DNA of 64,000 nt from Archivesica marissinica. Taxonomy: Eukaryota > Mollusca > Bivalvia > Venerida > Vesicomyidae. Below, piece by piece: positions 19,871 through 30,640 of this stretch. The stretch is from assembly GCA_014843695.1 (NCBI GenBank), contig CM026386.1, positions 16,331,489 through 16,395,488 of the forward strand, written 5' to 3'. The notes beneath the pieces were generated by a model. The model did not search any database. It was not told the DNA's origin and saw only the letters and a list, made by a program, of their open reading frames with translations. Within the stretch, counting starts at the first letter, position 1. Each line of letters starts with the position of its first letter. A program made the position numbers and the translations under genes.

Positions 19871-22800
19871 GTCAACGTCTCCATGCAGTGTTTGGTTGAT
19901 TGCAATGTATGGTGACCTCGTGAATGCCCCCATGAAGTATTTGGTTGATTGCACTGTCTGGTGTCTCGTGAACACCCTCATGAAGTATTTTGTTGATTGC
20001 AATGTATGGTGGCCTCGTGAACGCCCCATGAAGTATTGTGTTGATTGCACTGTCTGGTGGCCTCGTCAACACCCACATGAAGTGTTTGGTTGATTGTAAT
20101 GTATGGTGGCCTCGTCAGCGCCCCCATGAATTGCTTGGTTGATTGCAATGTATGGTGGCCTCGTGAACGTCTCCATGCAGTGTTTGGTTGATTGCAATGT
20201 ATGGTGGCCTCGTGTACGCCCCCATGAAGTAATTGGTTGATTGCACTGTCTGGTGGCCTCATGAACGCCCCCATGAAGTATTTGGTTGATTGCAATGTAT
20301 GGTGGCCTCGTGAACGCCCCATGAAGTATTTTGTTGATTGCACTGTCTGGTGGCCTCGTCAACACCCACATGAAGTGTTTGGTTGATTGTAATGTATGGT
20401 GGCCTCGTCAACACCCACATGAAGTGTTTGATTGATTGTAATGTATGGTGGCCTCGTCAACGCCCCCATGAAGTGTTTGGTTGATTGTTATGTATGGTGG
20501 CCTCGTCAACGCCCCCATGAAGTATTTGGTTGATTGCACTGTCTGGTGGCCTCGTTAACGTCCCCATGAAGTGTGTGGTTGATTGCAATGTATGGTGGCC
20601 TCGTGCACGCCCCCATGAAGTATTTGGTTGATTGCACTGTCTGGTGGCATCGTCAACACCCCCATGAAGTATTTGGTTGATTGTAATGTATGGTGGCCTC
20701 GTCAGCGCCCCATGAAGTGTTTGGTTGATTGTAATGTATGGTGGCCTCGTCAGCGCCCCCATGAAGTGTTTGGTTGATTGCACTGTCTGGTGGCCTCGTG
20801 AACGTCCCCATGAAGTATTTGGTTGATTGCACTGTCTTGTGGCCTCATGAACGCCCCCATGACATATTTGGTTGATTGCAATGTATAGTAGCCTCGTGAA
20901 TGCCCCATGAAGTATTTGGTTGATTGCACTCTCTGGTGGCCTCTTCAACACCCCCATGAAGTATTTGGTTGATTGCAATGTATGGTGGCCTCGTTAACGC
21001 CCCCATGAAGTATTTGGTTGATTGCAATGTATGGTGGTCTCGTGAACGCCCCCATGAAGTATTTGGTTGATTGCACGGTCTGATGGCCTCGTGAACGCCC
21101 CCATGACGTATTTGGTTGATTGAACTGTCTGGTGGCCTCGTGAACGCCCCCATGACGTATTTGGTTGATTGCAATGTATGGTGGCCTCGTGAACGCCCCC
21201 ATGAAGTATTTGGTTGATTGCACTGCCTGGTGGCCTCGTCAACACCCCCATGAAGTGTTTGGTTGGTTGTAATGTATGGTGGCCTCGTCAGCGCCCCCAT
21301 GAAGTGATTGGTTGATTGTAATGTATGGTGGCCTCGTGAACGCCCCCATGAAATGTTTGGTTGATTGCAATGTATGGTGGCCTCGTGAACGCCCCCATAA
21401 AGTATTTGGTTGATTGCACTCTCTGGTGGCCGCGTGAACGCCCCCATGAAGTATTTGGTTGATTGCAATGTATGGTGGCCTCGTGAACGCCCCCATGAAG
21501 TATTTGGTTGTTTGCACTGTCTGGTGGCCTCGTCAACACCCCCATGAAGTATTTGGTTGATTGCACTGTCTGGTGGCCTCGTCAACACCGCATGAAGTAT
21601 TTGGTTGATTGTAATGCATGGTGGCATCGTCAACACCCCCATGAAGTGTTTGGTTGATTGTAATGTATGGTGACCTCGTCAGCGCCCCGATGAAGTGTTT
21701 GGTTGATTGCACTGTCTGGTGGCCTCGTGAACGCCCCCATGAAGTATTTGGTTGATTGTAATGTATGGTGGCCTCGTCAGCGCCCCCATGAAGTGTTTGG
21801 TTGATTGTAATGTATGGTGGCCTCGTGAACGCCCCCATGAAGTATTTGGTTGATTGCACTGTCTGGTGGCCTCGTGAACGCCCCCATGAAGTATTTGGTT
21901 GATTGCACTGTCTGGTGGCCTCGTCAACACCCCCATGAAGTATTTGGTTTATTGTAATGTATGGTGGCCTCGTCAACGCCCCCATGAAGTGTTTGGTTGA
22001 TTGTAATGTATGGTGGCCTCGTCAGCGCCCCCATTAAGTGTTTGGTTGATTGTAATGTATTGTGGCCTCGTCAGCGCCCCGATGAAGTGTTTGGTTGATT
22101 GCACTGTCTGGTGGCCTCGTGAACGCCCCCATGAAGTGTTTGGTTGATTGTAATGTATGGTGGCCTCGTCAGCGCCCCCATGAAGTGTTTGGTTGATTAC
22201 ACTGTCGTGTGGCCTCGTCAGCGCCCCCATGAAGTGTTTGGTTGATTGTAATGTATGGTGGCCTCGTCAAAGCCCCCATGAAGTGTTTGGTTGATTGCAC
22301 TGTCTGGTGGCCTCGTCAACGTCCCATGAAGTGCTTGGTTGATTGCAATGAATGGTGGCCTCGTCAACGCCCCCATGAAGTGTTTGGTTGATTGCACTGT
22401 CTTGTGGCCTCGTCAACGCCCCCATGAAGTGTTTGGTTGATTGTAATGTATAGTGGCCTCGTCAACGCCCCATGAAGTGTTTGGTTGATTGCACTGTATG
22501 GTGGCCTCGTCAGCGCCCCCATGAAGTGTTTGGTTGATTGTATTGTATGGTGGCCTCGTCAGCGCCCCCATGAAGTGTTTGGTTGATTGTAATGTATGGT
22601 GGCATCGTCAGCGCCCCCATGAAGTGTTTGGTTGATTGCACTGTCGTGTGGCCTCGTCAGCGCCCCCATGACGTGTTTGGTTGATTGCACTGTCTGGTGG
22701 CCTCGTGAACGCCCCCATGAAGTATTTGGTTGATTGCAATGTATGGTGGCCTCGTGAACGCCCCCATGAAGTATTTGGTTGATTGCACTGTCTTGTGGCC

Positions 22801-23500
22801 TCGTGAACGCCCCCATGAAGTATTTGGTTTATTGCACTGTCTGGTGGCCTCTTCAACACTCCCATGAAGTATTTAGTTGATTGCACTGTATGGTGGCCTC
22901 GACAACGTCCCATGAAGTATTTGGTTGATTGCAATGTATGGTGGCCTCGTGAACGCCCCCATGAAGTGTTTGGTTGATTGTAATGTATGGTGACCTCGTC
23001 AGCGCCCCCATGAAGTGTTTGGTTGATTGTAATGTATGGTGGCCTCGTCAGCGCCCCCATGAAGTGCTTGGTTGATTGCACTGTCTGGTGGCCTCGTCAA
23101 CGCCCCGTGAAGTGTGTTGTTGATTGCAATGCATGGTAGCCTCGTCAGCGTCCCATGAAGTGTTTGGTTGATTGCAATGTATGGTGGCCTCGTCAACGAC
23201 CCATGAAGTGTTTTGTTGATTGCAATGTATGGTGGCCTCGTCAACGCCCCATGAAGTGTTTGGTTGATTGCAATGTATGGTGGCCTCGTCAACGCCCCCA
23301 TGAAGTGTTTGGTTGATTGCACTGTATGGTGGCCTCGTCAACGCCCCCATGACGTGTTTGGTTGATTGCAATGTATGGTGGCCTCGTCAGCGCCCCCATG
23401 AAGTGTTGGTTGATTGCAATGTATGGTGGCCTCGTCAGCGCCCACATGAAGTGTTTGGTTGATTGCAATGTATGGTGGCCTCCTCAACGCCCCCATGCTG
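19871..23500 (+). repeat. 49-bp minisatellite, family B, array 2 (about 74 copies)
   Basis: Same unit as 9176-15976. The first 1.8 kb copies array 1 unit for unit. After about 21650 it follows the unit order found at 14130-14740 in array 1, and from about 22265 it has its own order. Unlike array 1 its right edge is intact, grading into more divergent 48-49 bp units near 23500-23580. Confidence 0.95.
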
Positions 23501-23685
23501 TGTCTCGTGGAGGGAAATATATGATGGCCTCATCAACGCCACATGATGTGTCTCGTGGAGTGTAGCGTCTGATTGCCTCATCAACCTAGTATGCCTGTTA
23601 CATATTTCGAGGTCATGCTCTTCCTCACTGTCTGTGAGTTCTTGCAGGCATGTGCATTCACTATGTCTCACAACATGCTTTCCTT
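23435..23685 (-). other. conserved open segment at family B edge, possible exon (left arm)
   Basis: On the minus strand an acceptor-like CTAATGATTAG precedes AAGGAAAGCATG, after which one frame (two leading bases, then GGA AAG CAT) stays open. It contains RHSEC, an acidic ELTDSEEEHDLE stretch and ICNRHT, then passes into 16-residue repeats (LHETHHVAL...) made of 48-bp units that grade into family B. The right arm (50001-50345) keeps the frame with conservative changes (S/T, V/L). No convincing donor or start was found and the peptide is not recognised. It could be a decayed exon or a chance open frame. Confidence 0.25.
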
Positions 23686-23734
23686 CTAATCATTAGTATA
23701 CACATTTAGTTTAGCTTGATTGCGAACTATGTTT

Positions 23735-26441
23735 TACAACATTAGATTTATCGCTCTCGAGACTTTACAACATTAGATTTATCGCTCTCGAAACTATACA
23801 ACATTAGATGTATCGCTCTCGAGACTTTACAACATTAGATGTATCGCTCTCGAGACTTTACAACATTAGATTTATCGCTCTCGAGAGACTTTACAACATT
23901 AGATGTATCGCTCTCGAGACTTTACAACATTAGATGTATCGCTCTCGAGAATTTAAAACATTAGATTTATCGCTCTCGAGACTTTACAACATTATAGTTA
24001 TCGCTCTCGAGACTTTACAACATTAGATTTATCGCTCTCGAGACTATACAACATTAGATTTATCTCTCTCGAGACTTTACAACATTAGATTTATCGCTCT
24101 CGAGACGTTACAACATTAGATTTATCGCTCTCGAGACTTTACAACATTAGATTTATCGCTCACGAGACTTTACAACATTAGATTTATCTCTCGAGAGAGA
24201 GACTTTACAACATTAAATTTATCGCTCTCGAGACTTTACAACATTAGATTTATCTCTCTCTCGAGACTTTACAACATTAGATTTATCTCTCTCGAGACTT
24301 TACAACATTAGATTTATCGCTCTCGAGACGTTACAACATTAGATGTATCGCTCTCGAGACTTTACAACATTAGATGTATCGCTCTCGAGACATTACAACA
24401 TTAGATTTATCGCTCTCGAGACTGTACAACATTAGATGTATCTCTCTCGAGACTTTACAACATTAGATTTATCGCTCTCGAGACTTTACAACATTAGATT
24501 TATCGCTCTCGAGACTTTACAACATTAGATGTATCGCTCTCGAGACTTTACAACATTAGATTTATCTCTCTCGAGACTTTACAACATTAGATTTATCTCT
24601 CTCGAGACTTTACAACATTAGATTTATCTCTCTCGAGACTTTACAACATTAGATTTATCGCTCTCTCGAGGCTTTACAACATTAGATTTATCTCTCTCGA
24701 GACTTTACAACATTAGATTTATCGCTCTCGAGACTTTACAACATTAGATGTATCGCTCTCGAGACATTACAACATTAGATTTATCGCTCTCTCGAGGCTT
24801 TACAACATTAGATTTATCTCTCTCGAGGCTTTACAACATTAGATTTATCTCTCTCGAGACTTTACAACATTAGATTTATCGCTCTCGAGACTTTACAACA
24901 TTAGATTTATCTCTCTCGAGACATTACAACATTAGATGTATCGCTCTCGAGACTTACAACATTAGATTTATCGCTCTCGAGACTTTACAACATTAGATTT
25001 ATCGCTCTCGAGACTTTACAACATTAGATGTATCGCTCTCGAGACTTTACAACATTAGATGTATCGCTCTCGAGAATTTAAAACATTAGATTTATCGCTC
25101 TCGAGACTTTACAACATTAGATTTATCGCTCTCAAGACTATACAACATTAGATTTATCTCTCTCGAGACTTTACAACATTAGATTTATCGCTCTCGAGAC
25201 GTTACAACATTAGATTTATCGCTCTCGAGACTTTACAACATTAGATTTATCGCTCACGAGACTTTACAACATTAGATTTATCTCTCTCGAGACTTTACAA
25301 CATTAGATTTATCGCTCTCGAGACTTTACAACATTAGATTTATCTCTCTCTCGAGACTTTACAACATTAGATTTATCTTCTCTCGACTTTACAAATAGAT
25401 TCTCTCTCTCTCTCGACTTTACAACATTAGATGTATCGCTCTCGAGACTTTACAACATTAGATTTATCTCTCTCGAGACTTTACAACATTAGATTTATCT
25501 CTCTCGAGACATTACAACATTAGATTTATCGCTCTCTCGAGGCTTTACAACATTAGATTTATCTCTCTCGAGACTTTACAACATTAGATTTATCGCTCTC
25601 GAGACTTTACAACATTAGATGTATCGCTCTCGAGACATTACAACATTAGATTTATCGCTCTCTCGAGGCTTTACAACATTAGATTTATCTCTCTCGAGGC
25701 TTTACAACATTAGATTTATCTCTCTCGAGACTTTACAACATTAGATTTATCGCTCTCGAGACTTTACAACATTAGATGTATCGCTCTCGAGACTTTACAA
25801 CATTAGATTTATCGCTCTCGAGACTTTACAACATTAGATTTATCGCTCTCGAGACATTACAACATTAGATTTATCTCTCTCGAGACATTACAACATTAGA
25901 TTTATCTCTCTCGAGACATTACAACATTAGATTTATCGCTCTCGAGACTTTACAACATTAGATTTTCGCTCTCGAGACTTTACAACATTAGATTTATCGC
26001 TCTCGAGACATTACAACATTAGATGTATCGCTCTCGAGAATTTAAAACATTAGATTTATCTCTCTCGAGACATTACAACATTAGATTTATCTCTCTCGAG
26101 ACATTACAACATTAGATTTATCTCTCTCGAGACATTACAACATTAGATTTATCTCTCTCGAGACATTACAACATTAGATTTATCTCTCTCGAGACATTAC
26201 AACATTAGATTTATCGCTCTCGAGACATTACAACATTAGATTTATCGCTCTCGAGACTTTACAACATTAGATTTATCGCTCTCGAGACTTTACAACATTA
26301 GATTTATCGCTCTCGAGACTTTACAACATTAGATTTATCGCTCTCGAGACTTTACAACATTAGATTTATCGCTCTCGAGACTTTACAATATTAGATTTAT
26401 CTCTCTCGAGACTTTACAACATTAGAAGTATCGCTCTCGAG
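23735..26441 (+). repeat. 31-bp minisatellite (about 87 copies), left arm
   Basis: The unit is ACTTTACAACATTAGATTTA TCGCTCTCGAG, with common GTATCGCTC and TATCTCTC variants. Each unit has the palindrome CTCTCGAGAG across unit junctions. The reverse complement (TCTCGAGAGCGATAAATCTA ATGTTGTAAA) aligns with the tail shared by SINE-C and SINE-D, GAGAGTGATTAATATAAGTT. The left flank (reverse strand) continues that homology with TTCGCAATCAAGCTAAA. Confidence 0.95.
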
Positions 26442-27167
26442 ACTGTTTACGCAATCGAGCAATTATATAGCAGTGCCAATAATTTATATATTGGATCCGT
26501 TTGAGGCTTATATCTTACTTAAAACACACATTTATATAACAATATCTTACTAATTAAACTTGTTAATTTCGTATTTGTATGCATAGGATTTAATATAATA
26601 CTATGGCCTTTTGAAAGCAGTCCATTATTATTAATACAAAGGTATGGCGTCAGGACAGTGTTTTAATATCAAAGAAAGTGTGTCAAATAATGCACGTGCG
26701 TGCGTGCGTGCGTGTGTGTGTGTTAGTTTACATAACCCACTAACTTATTCATGTATGTCTATGCCGTGCATCAATAAACCGTAGAAAGGATATGCACGTG
26801 AAAATACTGACTCGGTGATCTGTCCGACTTAGCCAAATCGTTAAAGCTGGACTTCACTCTTATAAATTGTTAAATATGTATAGAATTAAAATGTATGTGC
26901 ATTGATTAGATAATGATGATACGTAAATAAACAATTTACACATTCGTTTGTCCATTTCTATAATTCATTAGCAGGCATATTAAATAAAAGTTAATCATGT
27001 CGACTAAGTATTTCTTACTTAACACACATACACACCTATGTCGTAGCAATTATGTTGCCAATAAGTGCATATGTAAATGCAAGTGTTCAACACGTCATCA
27101 ATAGTAAAGACTACGTCATCAAACAAATTATTTGCAGTGCCGCACTTTATATAAACAAATATAAACA
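26442..27167. other. single-copy arm segment with (CGTG)n(TG)n
   Basis: No gene recognised. A CGTG/TG microsatellite lies at about 26697-26722. The whole segment matches the reverse complement of 47531-48260 with moderate divergence. CGCAATCGAGCAATTATATA at the left edge resembles the end of the SINE-C/D tail in the orientation opposite to the array. Confidence 0.7.
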
Positions 27168-27455
27168 CCCTACTGTAGTACAGTGGTAACACGCTGGACT
27201 GGTAATCCAGGGATCGCAGGTTCGACCCCCGGCTGGCCCTAATAAAATTAACAGTCTTTCAGATGGGACGTTAAACCGATGTCTCGTGTCGGTGTTGTAC
27301 ACCGTGCACGTAACAGAACCAGAGGAGACTCTGGAATGGGTCTCTGTCTGTATCATTGCACTATCCTCCAAAAATCTAAAATAACTAATATATTCAGGAG
27401 GCGTCGCTCATATGGGCGACCGGTAGCGACGATAAATAAACGTAAAAACACGCTA
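27168..27455 (+). mobile_element. SINE-A, full length, tRNA-Thr-like head
   Basis: The head has an A-box-like TAGTACAGTGGTAACACG. It also has an anticodon arm CTGGA-CTGGTAA-TCCAG, whose five-pair stem and central GGT suggest a tRNA-Thr ancestor, and a B box GGTTCGACCCC. Then come AGTCTTTCAGATGGGACGTT, AAACCGATGTCTCGTGTCGG, GTTGTACACCGTGCACGTAA and a 3' part ending GCGACGATAAATAAACGTAA. The GGGACGTTAAACC core resembles deeply conserved invertebrate SINE central domains; I cannot name the domain with certainty. It is in the same position as the reverse copy at 47245-47530, so the insertion predates the inverted duplication. It is not a functional tRNA gene. Confidence 0.85.
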
Positions 27456-27954
27456 AGATTAGAAAACTGAAAAGAATAACAAACTAAGGGGTTATTGCTT
27501 GTAGAAATGCTTGATATCAATATCTTGAACAGCTTAAAGTTATTCCCCTTGAATACAATCCATTCCGATTTATCAGTGTAGTCCAGCTTTAACAAATACG
27601 CCATGGCAAAACATTGAAATTATACAAATCTACACAGAGACTAACACACGAACGAACATTTTGTTAGGGTATACATATACAGGTATGTGTGTTTATTTCG
27701 CATTGTATTTGCATTACGTATGTAGCTTAGTTTGATCCTCCTTTTATTGTGACACCCACATGACAGTTTTATGAAACCGTATGTTTTCTTGGTTTCTTCT
27801 GTTGCTGTCGCATCCGCCTGTGTTCGCTCAATGTGCATTACCTCCGTCAACTCGCTACCTCCGTCAACTCATTACCTCCGCTAACTCCTTATCTCCACCA
27901 ACTCATTACCTCCGCCAAGACGGATATGTTTTTTGTTGTCTCAGTTTGTTTATA
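27456..27954. other. arm segment without a gene; 17-bp tandem at 27838-27918
   Basis: Contains five imperfect copies of a unit like ATTACCTCCGTCAACTC (counterpart 44675-44775). The minus strand at 27353-27604 has an 83-codon frame starting MAYLL whose N-terminal 50 residues are also open in the right arm (45004 on, plus strand) with an in-frame 6-bp difference. I regard it as part of a dispersed repeat and not as a gene. Confidence 0.5.
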
Positions 27955-28194
27955 CTGACTTGTATACCACTATAACCTATCATCACTGATGGTCACGGGT
28001 TCGAGCCCAGCTCAGACCGTGTCTCATTTATATAAAAAAGTTGGCGGTTTCTTACGGAGGTTGGTGCACCCAAGTACTGGTTAACCGCTGGAGCCTGCCC
28101 ATGAAAGGTGTTGTTAGGCAAACTGCCCGCCGGCGATATAGCCCAAAATGGTGCTGATGCAGGCGTAAAACCCGAAATATAACATAACATAACA
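27955..28194 (+). mobile_element. SINE-B, + strand, left arm
   Basis: A tRNA-like head with a B box GGGTTCGAGCCC at about 27999 is followed by GTGTCTCATTTATATAAAAA, TTACGGAGGTTGGTGCACCC, AAGTACTGGTTAACCGCTGG, GGCAAACTGCCCGCCGGCGA and TGATGCAGGCGTAAAACCCG, with an (AACAT)n tail. Its counterpart in the right arm is 44401-44638. Other copies lie at 34738-34965 and 42338-42478. Confidence 0.85.
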
Positions 28195-28299
28195 GTTTGT
28201 TTATCTGTTAGCCGATTGCACACACTGTTACGGGTGGCTGTACGTACATTTGGTGATATGGGCTGGTTCGGGTGAAGAATGAACCCATTAGATTATAAA

Positions 28300-28550
28300 G
28301 GCCCGTAGCCACACTGAGGCACACCACACACCGAGGCAAGTACCTCGTTTAAAAATTCCAAAGCCAGACAAATTAAATAAATAAAATGCAAAAAAGTATC
28401 CCTTTGCTGTATAAAGTGTCAGTACATAATTATACGTCTAAACTCATGAAATCAGAAAACGCAGGGAGTCGCTTCTATACCCCAACAATGTCAATGCCCC
28501 GGACCACCTAGATTGCCTCGGTTGAAATTTGCCTCTGGCTACGGTACTGG
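28300..28550 (+). mobile_element. MITE family copy 4, left arm
   Basis: GCCCGTAGCCACACTGAGGC at the left and GGCTACGGTACTGG at the right give the terminal inverted repeat CCGTAGCCA. The interior is shorter in the C-rich block than in copies 2 and 3. It shares position with the inverted copy at 44003-44288. Confidence 0.8.
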
Positions 28551-28737
28551 GTCCTGATCTGGATCCCGATTCAAGATATTTAATAAGATTCTTCCACGTG
28601 CGTTTGTTTTAGTCAATAAGAAGGGTGTGGGGTATTTTGTATTGATTGAAACAAACGCCCGTGGATTCTTCGCCATTGTGAGACTGGGAAAACATACGAA
28701 TTATTTGCTATCTCGGATTGCTCGCTTGTTCCGGTGT
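28551..28737. other. arm segment, no gene seen
   Basis: Matches the reverse complement of 43855-43990 (CAAACGCCCGTGGATTCTTC GCCATTG). After AATTATTTG the arms diverge because the right arm carries SINE-A there. Confidence 0.5.
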
Positions 28738-28850
28738 TCGTGTGTTTGGTCTACGTGTAACCAAAGAGTTTGGTCTACGTGTAACCAAGGAGTACGAATG
28801 TTTGCTCTACGTGTAACCAAGGAGTTCGGATGTTTGGTCTACGTGTAATT
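28738..28850 (-). repeat. 32-bp minisatellite, short state (about 4 copies), left arm
   Basis: GTTTGGTCTACGTGTAACCA and AAGGAGT... recur about four times. The unit is the reverse complement of the 38-copy array at 42140-43383 and lies in the equivalent place of the palindrome, so copy number differs about tenfold between arms. Confidence 0.9.
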
Positions 28851-29024
28851 TATGACCAGAAATCGTTGTATAGGCATGCTATATATATTGAATCTACCGG
28901 AGGGGAAACAAGAACGAGACATCGGAAACGAGCAATGGGGGAGGGGGTCTTAACTAGCGTATACATGCCTCTAATTTTAATTCAAATCTTAACTATTCAC
29001 TACTTATACAGTATTATATTTCAG

Positions 29025-29104
29025 AAGGAACATGCATGCCAAACAGTGTGTGTCGATTCTACTACTGGCTACTTACATAACCATTCTACAAGCTGGTAAT
29101 AACG
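29025..29104 (+). CDS. probable first coding exon: signal peptide of a secreted protein
   Basis: An acceptor-like TATTATATTTCAG ends at 29024. ATG at 29032 opens MHAKQC followed by the hydrophobic run VSILLLATYITILQA and GNN, then a split glycine codon at 29104. A strong donor (G|GTAAGTG) starts at 29105. A charged N-terminus, an apolar core of about 15 residues and a small-residue end are typical of a secretory signal peptide. The exon ends in phase 1, the phase at which the CCP exon at 35027 begins, so the two are likely parts of one gene, although the link is an inference across a repeat-filled intron. Bases before 29032 would be 5' UTR. The second half of this exon with its donor is the seed of the array that follows. 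Not tested: transcript support. Confidence 0.5.
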
Positions 29105-30603
29105 GTAAGTGTCGATTCTACTCCTGGCTACATATATAACCATTCTACAAGCTGGTTGGAGCAGTAAGTGTCTATTCTACTCCTGGCTACATATATAACA
29201 ATTCTACAAGCTGGTTATAGCGGTAAGTGTCTATTCTACTCCTGGCTACATATATAACAATTCTACAAGTTTGTTATAGCGGTAAGTGTCTATTCTACTC
29301 CTGGCTACATATATAACAATTCTACAAGCTGGTTATAGCAGTAAGTGTCGATTCTACTCCTGGCTACATATATAACAATTCTACAAGTTGGTTATAGCGG
29401 TAAGTGTCTATTCTACTCCTGGCTACATATATAACAATTCTACAAGCTGGTTATAGCAGTAAGTGTCGATTCTACTCCTGGCTACATATATAACAATTCT
29501 ACAAGTTGGTTATAGCGGTAAGTGTCTATTCTACTCCTGGCTACATATATAACAATTCTACAAGCTGGTTATAGCGGTAAGTGTCTATTCTACTCCTGGC
29601 TACATATATAACAATTCTACAAGCTGGTTATAGCGGTAAGTGTCTATTCTACTCCTGGCTACATATATAACAATTCTACAAGTTGGTTATAGCGGTAAGT
29701 GTCTATTCTACTCCTGGCTACATATATAACAATTCTACAAGCTGGTTATAGCAGTAAGTGTCGATTCTACTCCTGGCTACATATATAACCAGTATACAAG
29801 CTGGTTATAGCAGTAAGTGTCGATTCTACTCCTGGCTACATATATAACCAGTATACAAGCTGGTTGGAGCGGTAAGTGTCGATTCTACTCCCGACAATTC
29901 TACAAGCTGGCTGGAGCAGTAAGTGTCGATTCGAGTCATATATCAGAAGGCTATACAAATGTATAAAACATTACATGGAGCTGCTCCAGACTATTTAAAA
30001 TCATCCTTCACTTTTACTTCTGATATACATCCTAGAATTCTTAGATCAACCTCAGAATATCAATTATACACACCAAGACCAAATTGTGAATTATTTCGTA
30101 ATACATTTGAATTTTCAGGATCATCTATTTGGAATTCATTGCCTCACTCAGTTCAAAATGCTCCAACTATCCAACAGTTCAAAATTCTCTACTTAAGGTG
30201 GCACTATAACAATTCAAACTAATCGCGCACTTCTACTGTTATTATAAACGTGTATTGCGATTGCTATATTTATTAGAATCGTAAATATGACTGTCTTTAA
30301 GTTGATTTCATACATATTTTGAAGATACCACTACAAGTCAAATCTGCATATTGTTAGATAAGATCTAGCATCATAAATTGTCTCATTCCCATTTTCTACT
30401 CTGCTAGCCAAGTCCATATATCATCATTTTCCATTACATATTAAATATAGTTTCTCTATTTTTCAGCTTTTACATTACTATATTATTCCAATGTGCAGTT
30501 CTCACTTATAGTGCTATGTTTTGATTGCATTTGATTGTATATATGTTGAGGGCCTCATGGTAGATTAACTTTTGTTAAATGAGTACTCTCGTTAAATAAA
30601 GTC

Positions 30604-30640
<37 letters not shown>

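Larger units (their letters stand above)
16977..22260 (+). repeat. direct large duplication, copy B
   Basis: Repeats the content of 6376-14740 in the same order and strand. Differences seen: a longer (ATT)n tract, seven versus six 56-bp units, some family B unit substitutions, and the loss of about 3.18 kb of family B sequence near 21650. Copy B begins directly at the edge of the N gap. Confidence 0.9.
19871..29015 (+). repeat. left arm of large inverted duplication
   Basis: Family B array, edge sequence, 31-bp array, unique segment, SINE-A, SINE-B, MITE and 32-bp array in this order recur reverse-complemented and in reverse order in 41958-63357. Matching single-copy stretches include 26460-26570 with 48130-48250, 27480-27620 with 44990-45165, 28560-28710 with 43855-43990, and 28850-29010 with 41960-42130. 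Arms differ by scattered substitutions, indels and two large insertions, so the duplication is old and not a simple foldback read artefact. Confidence 0.9.

Noticed and set aside
23735..26441. CRISPR-like array of 31-bp repeats
   Set aside because: Units are directly head-to-tail with no unique spacers and the context is eukaryotic.
27168..27245. tRNA-Thr gene
   Set aside because: The acceptor and T stems do not pair well, and the same head is fused to a SINE body here and at 47245-47530.
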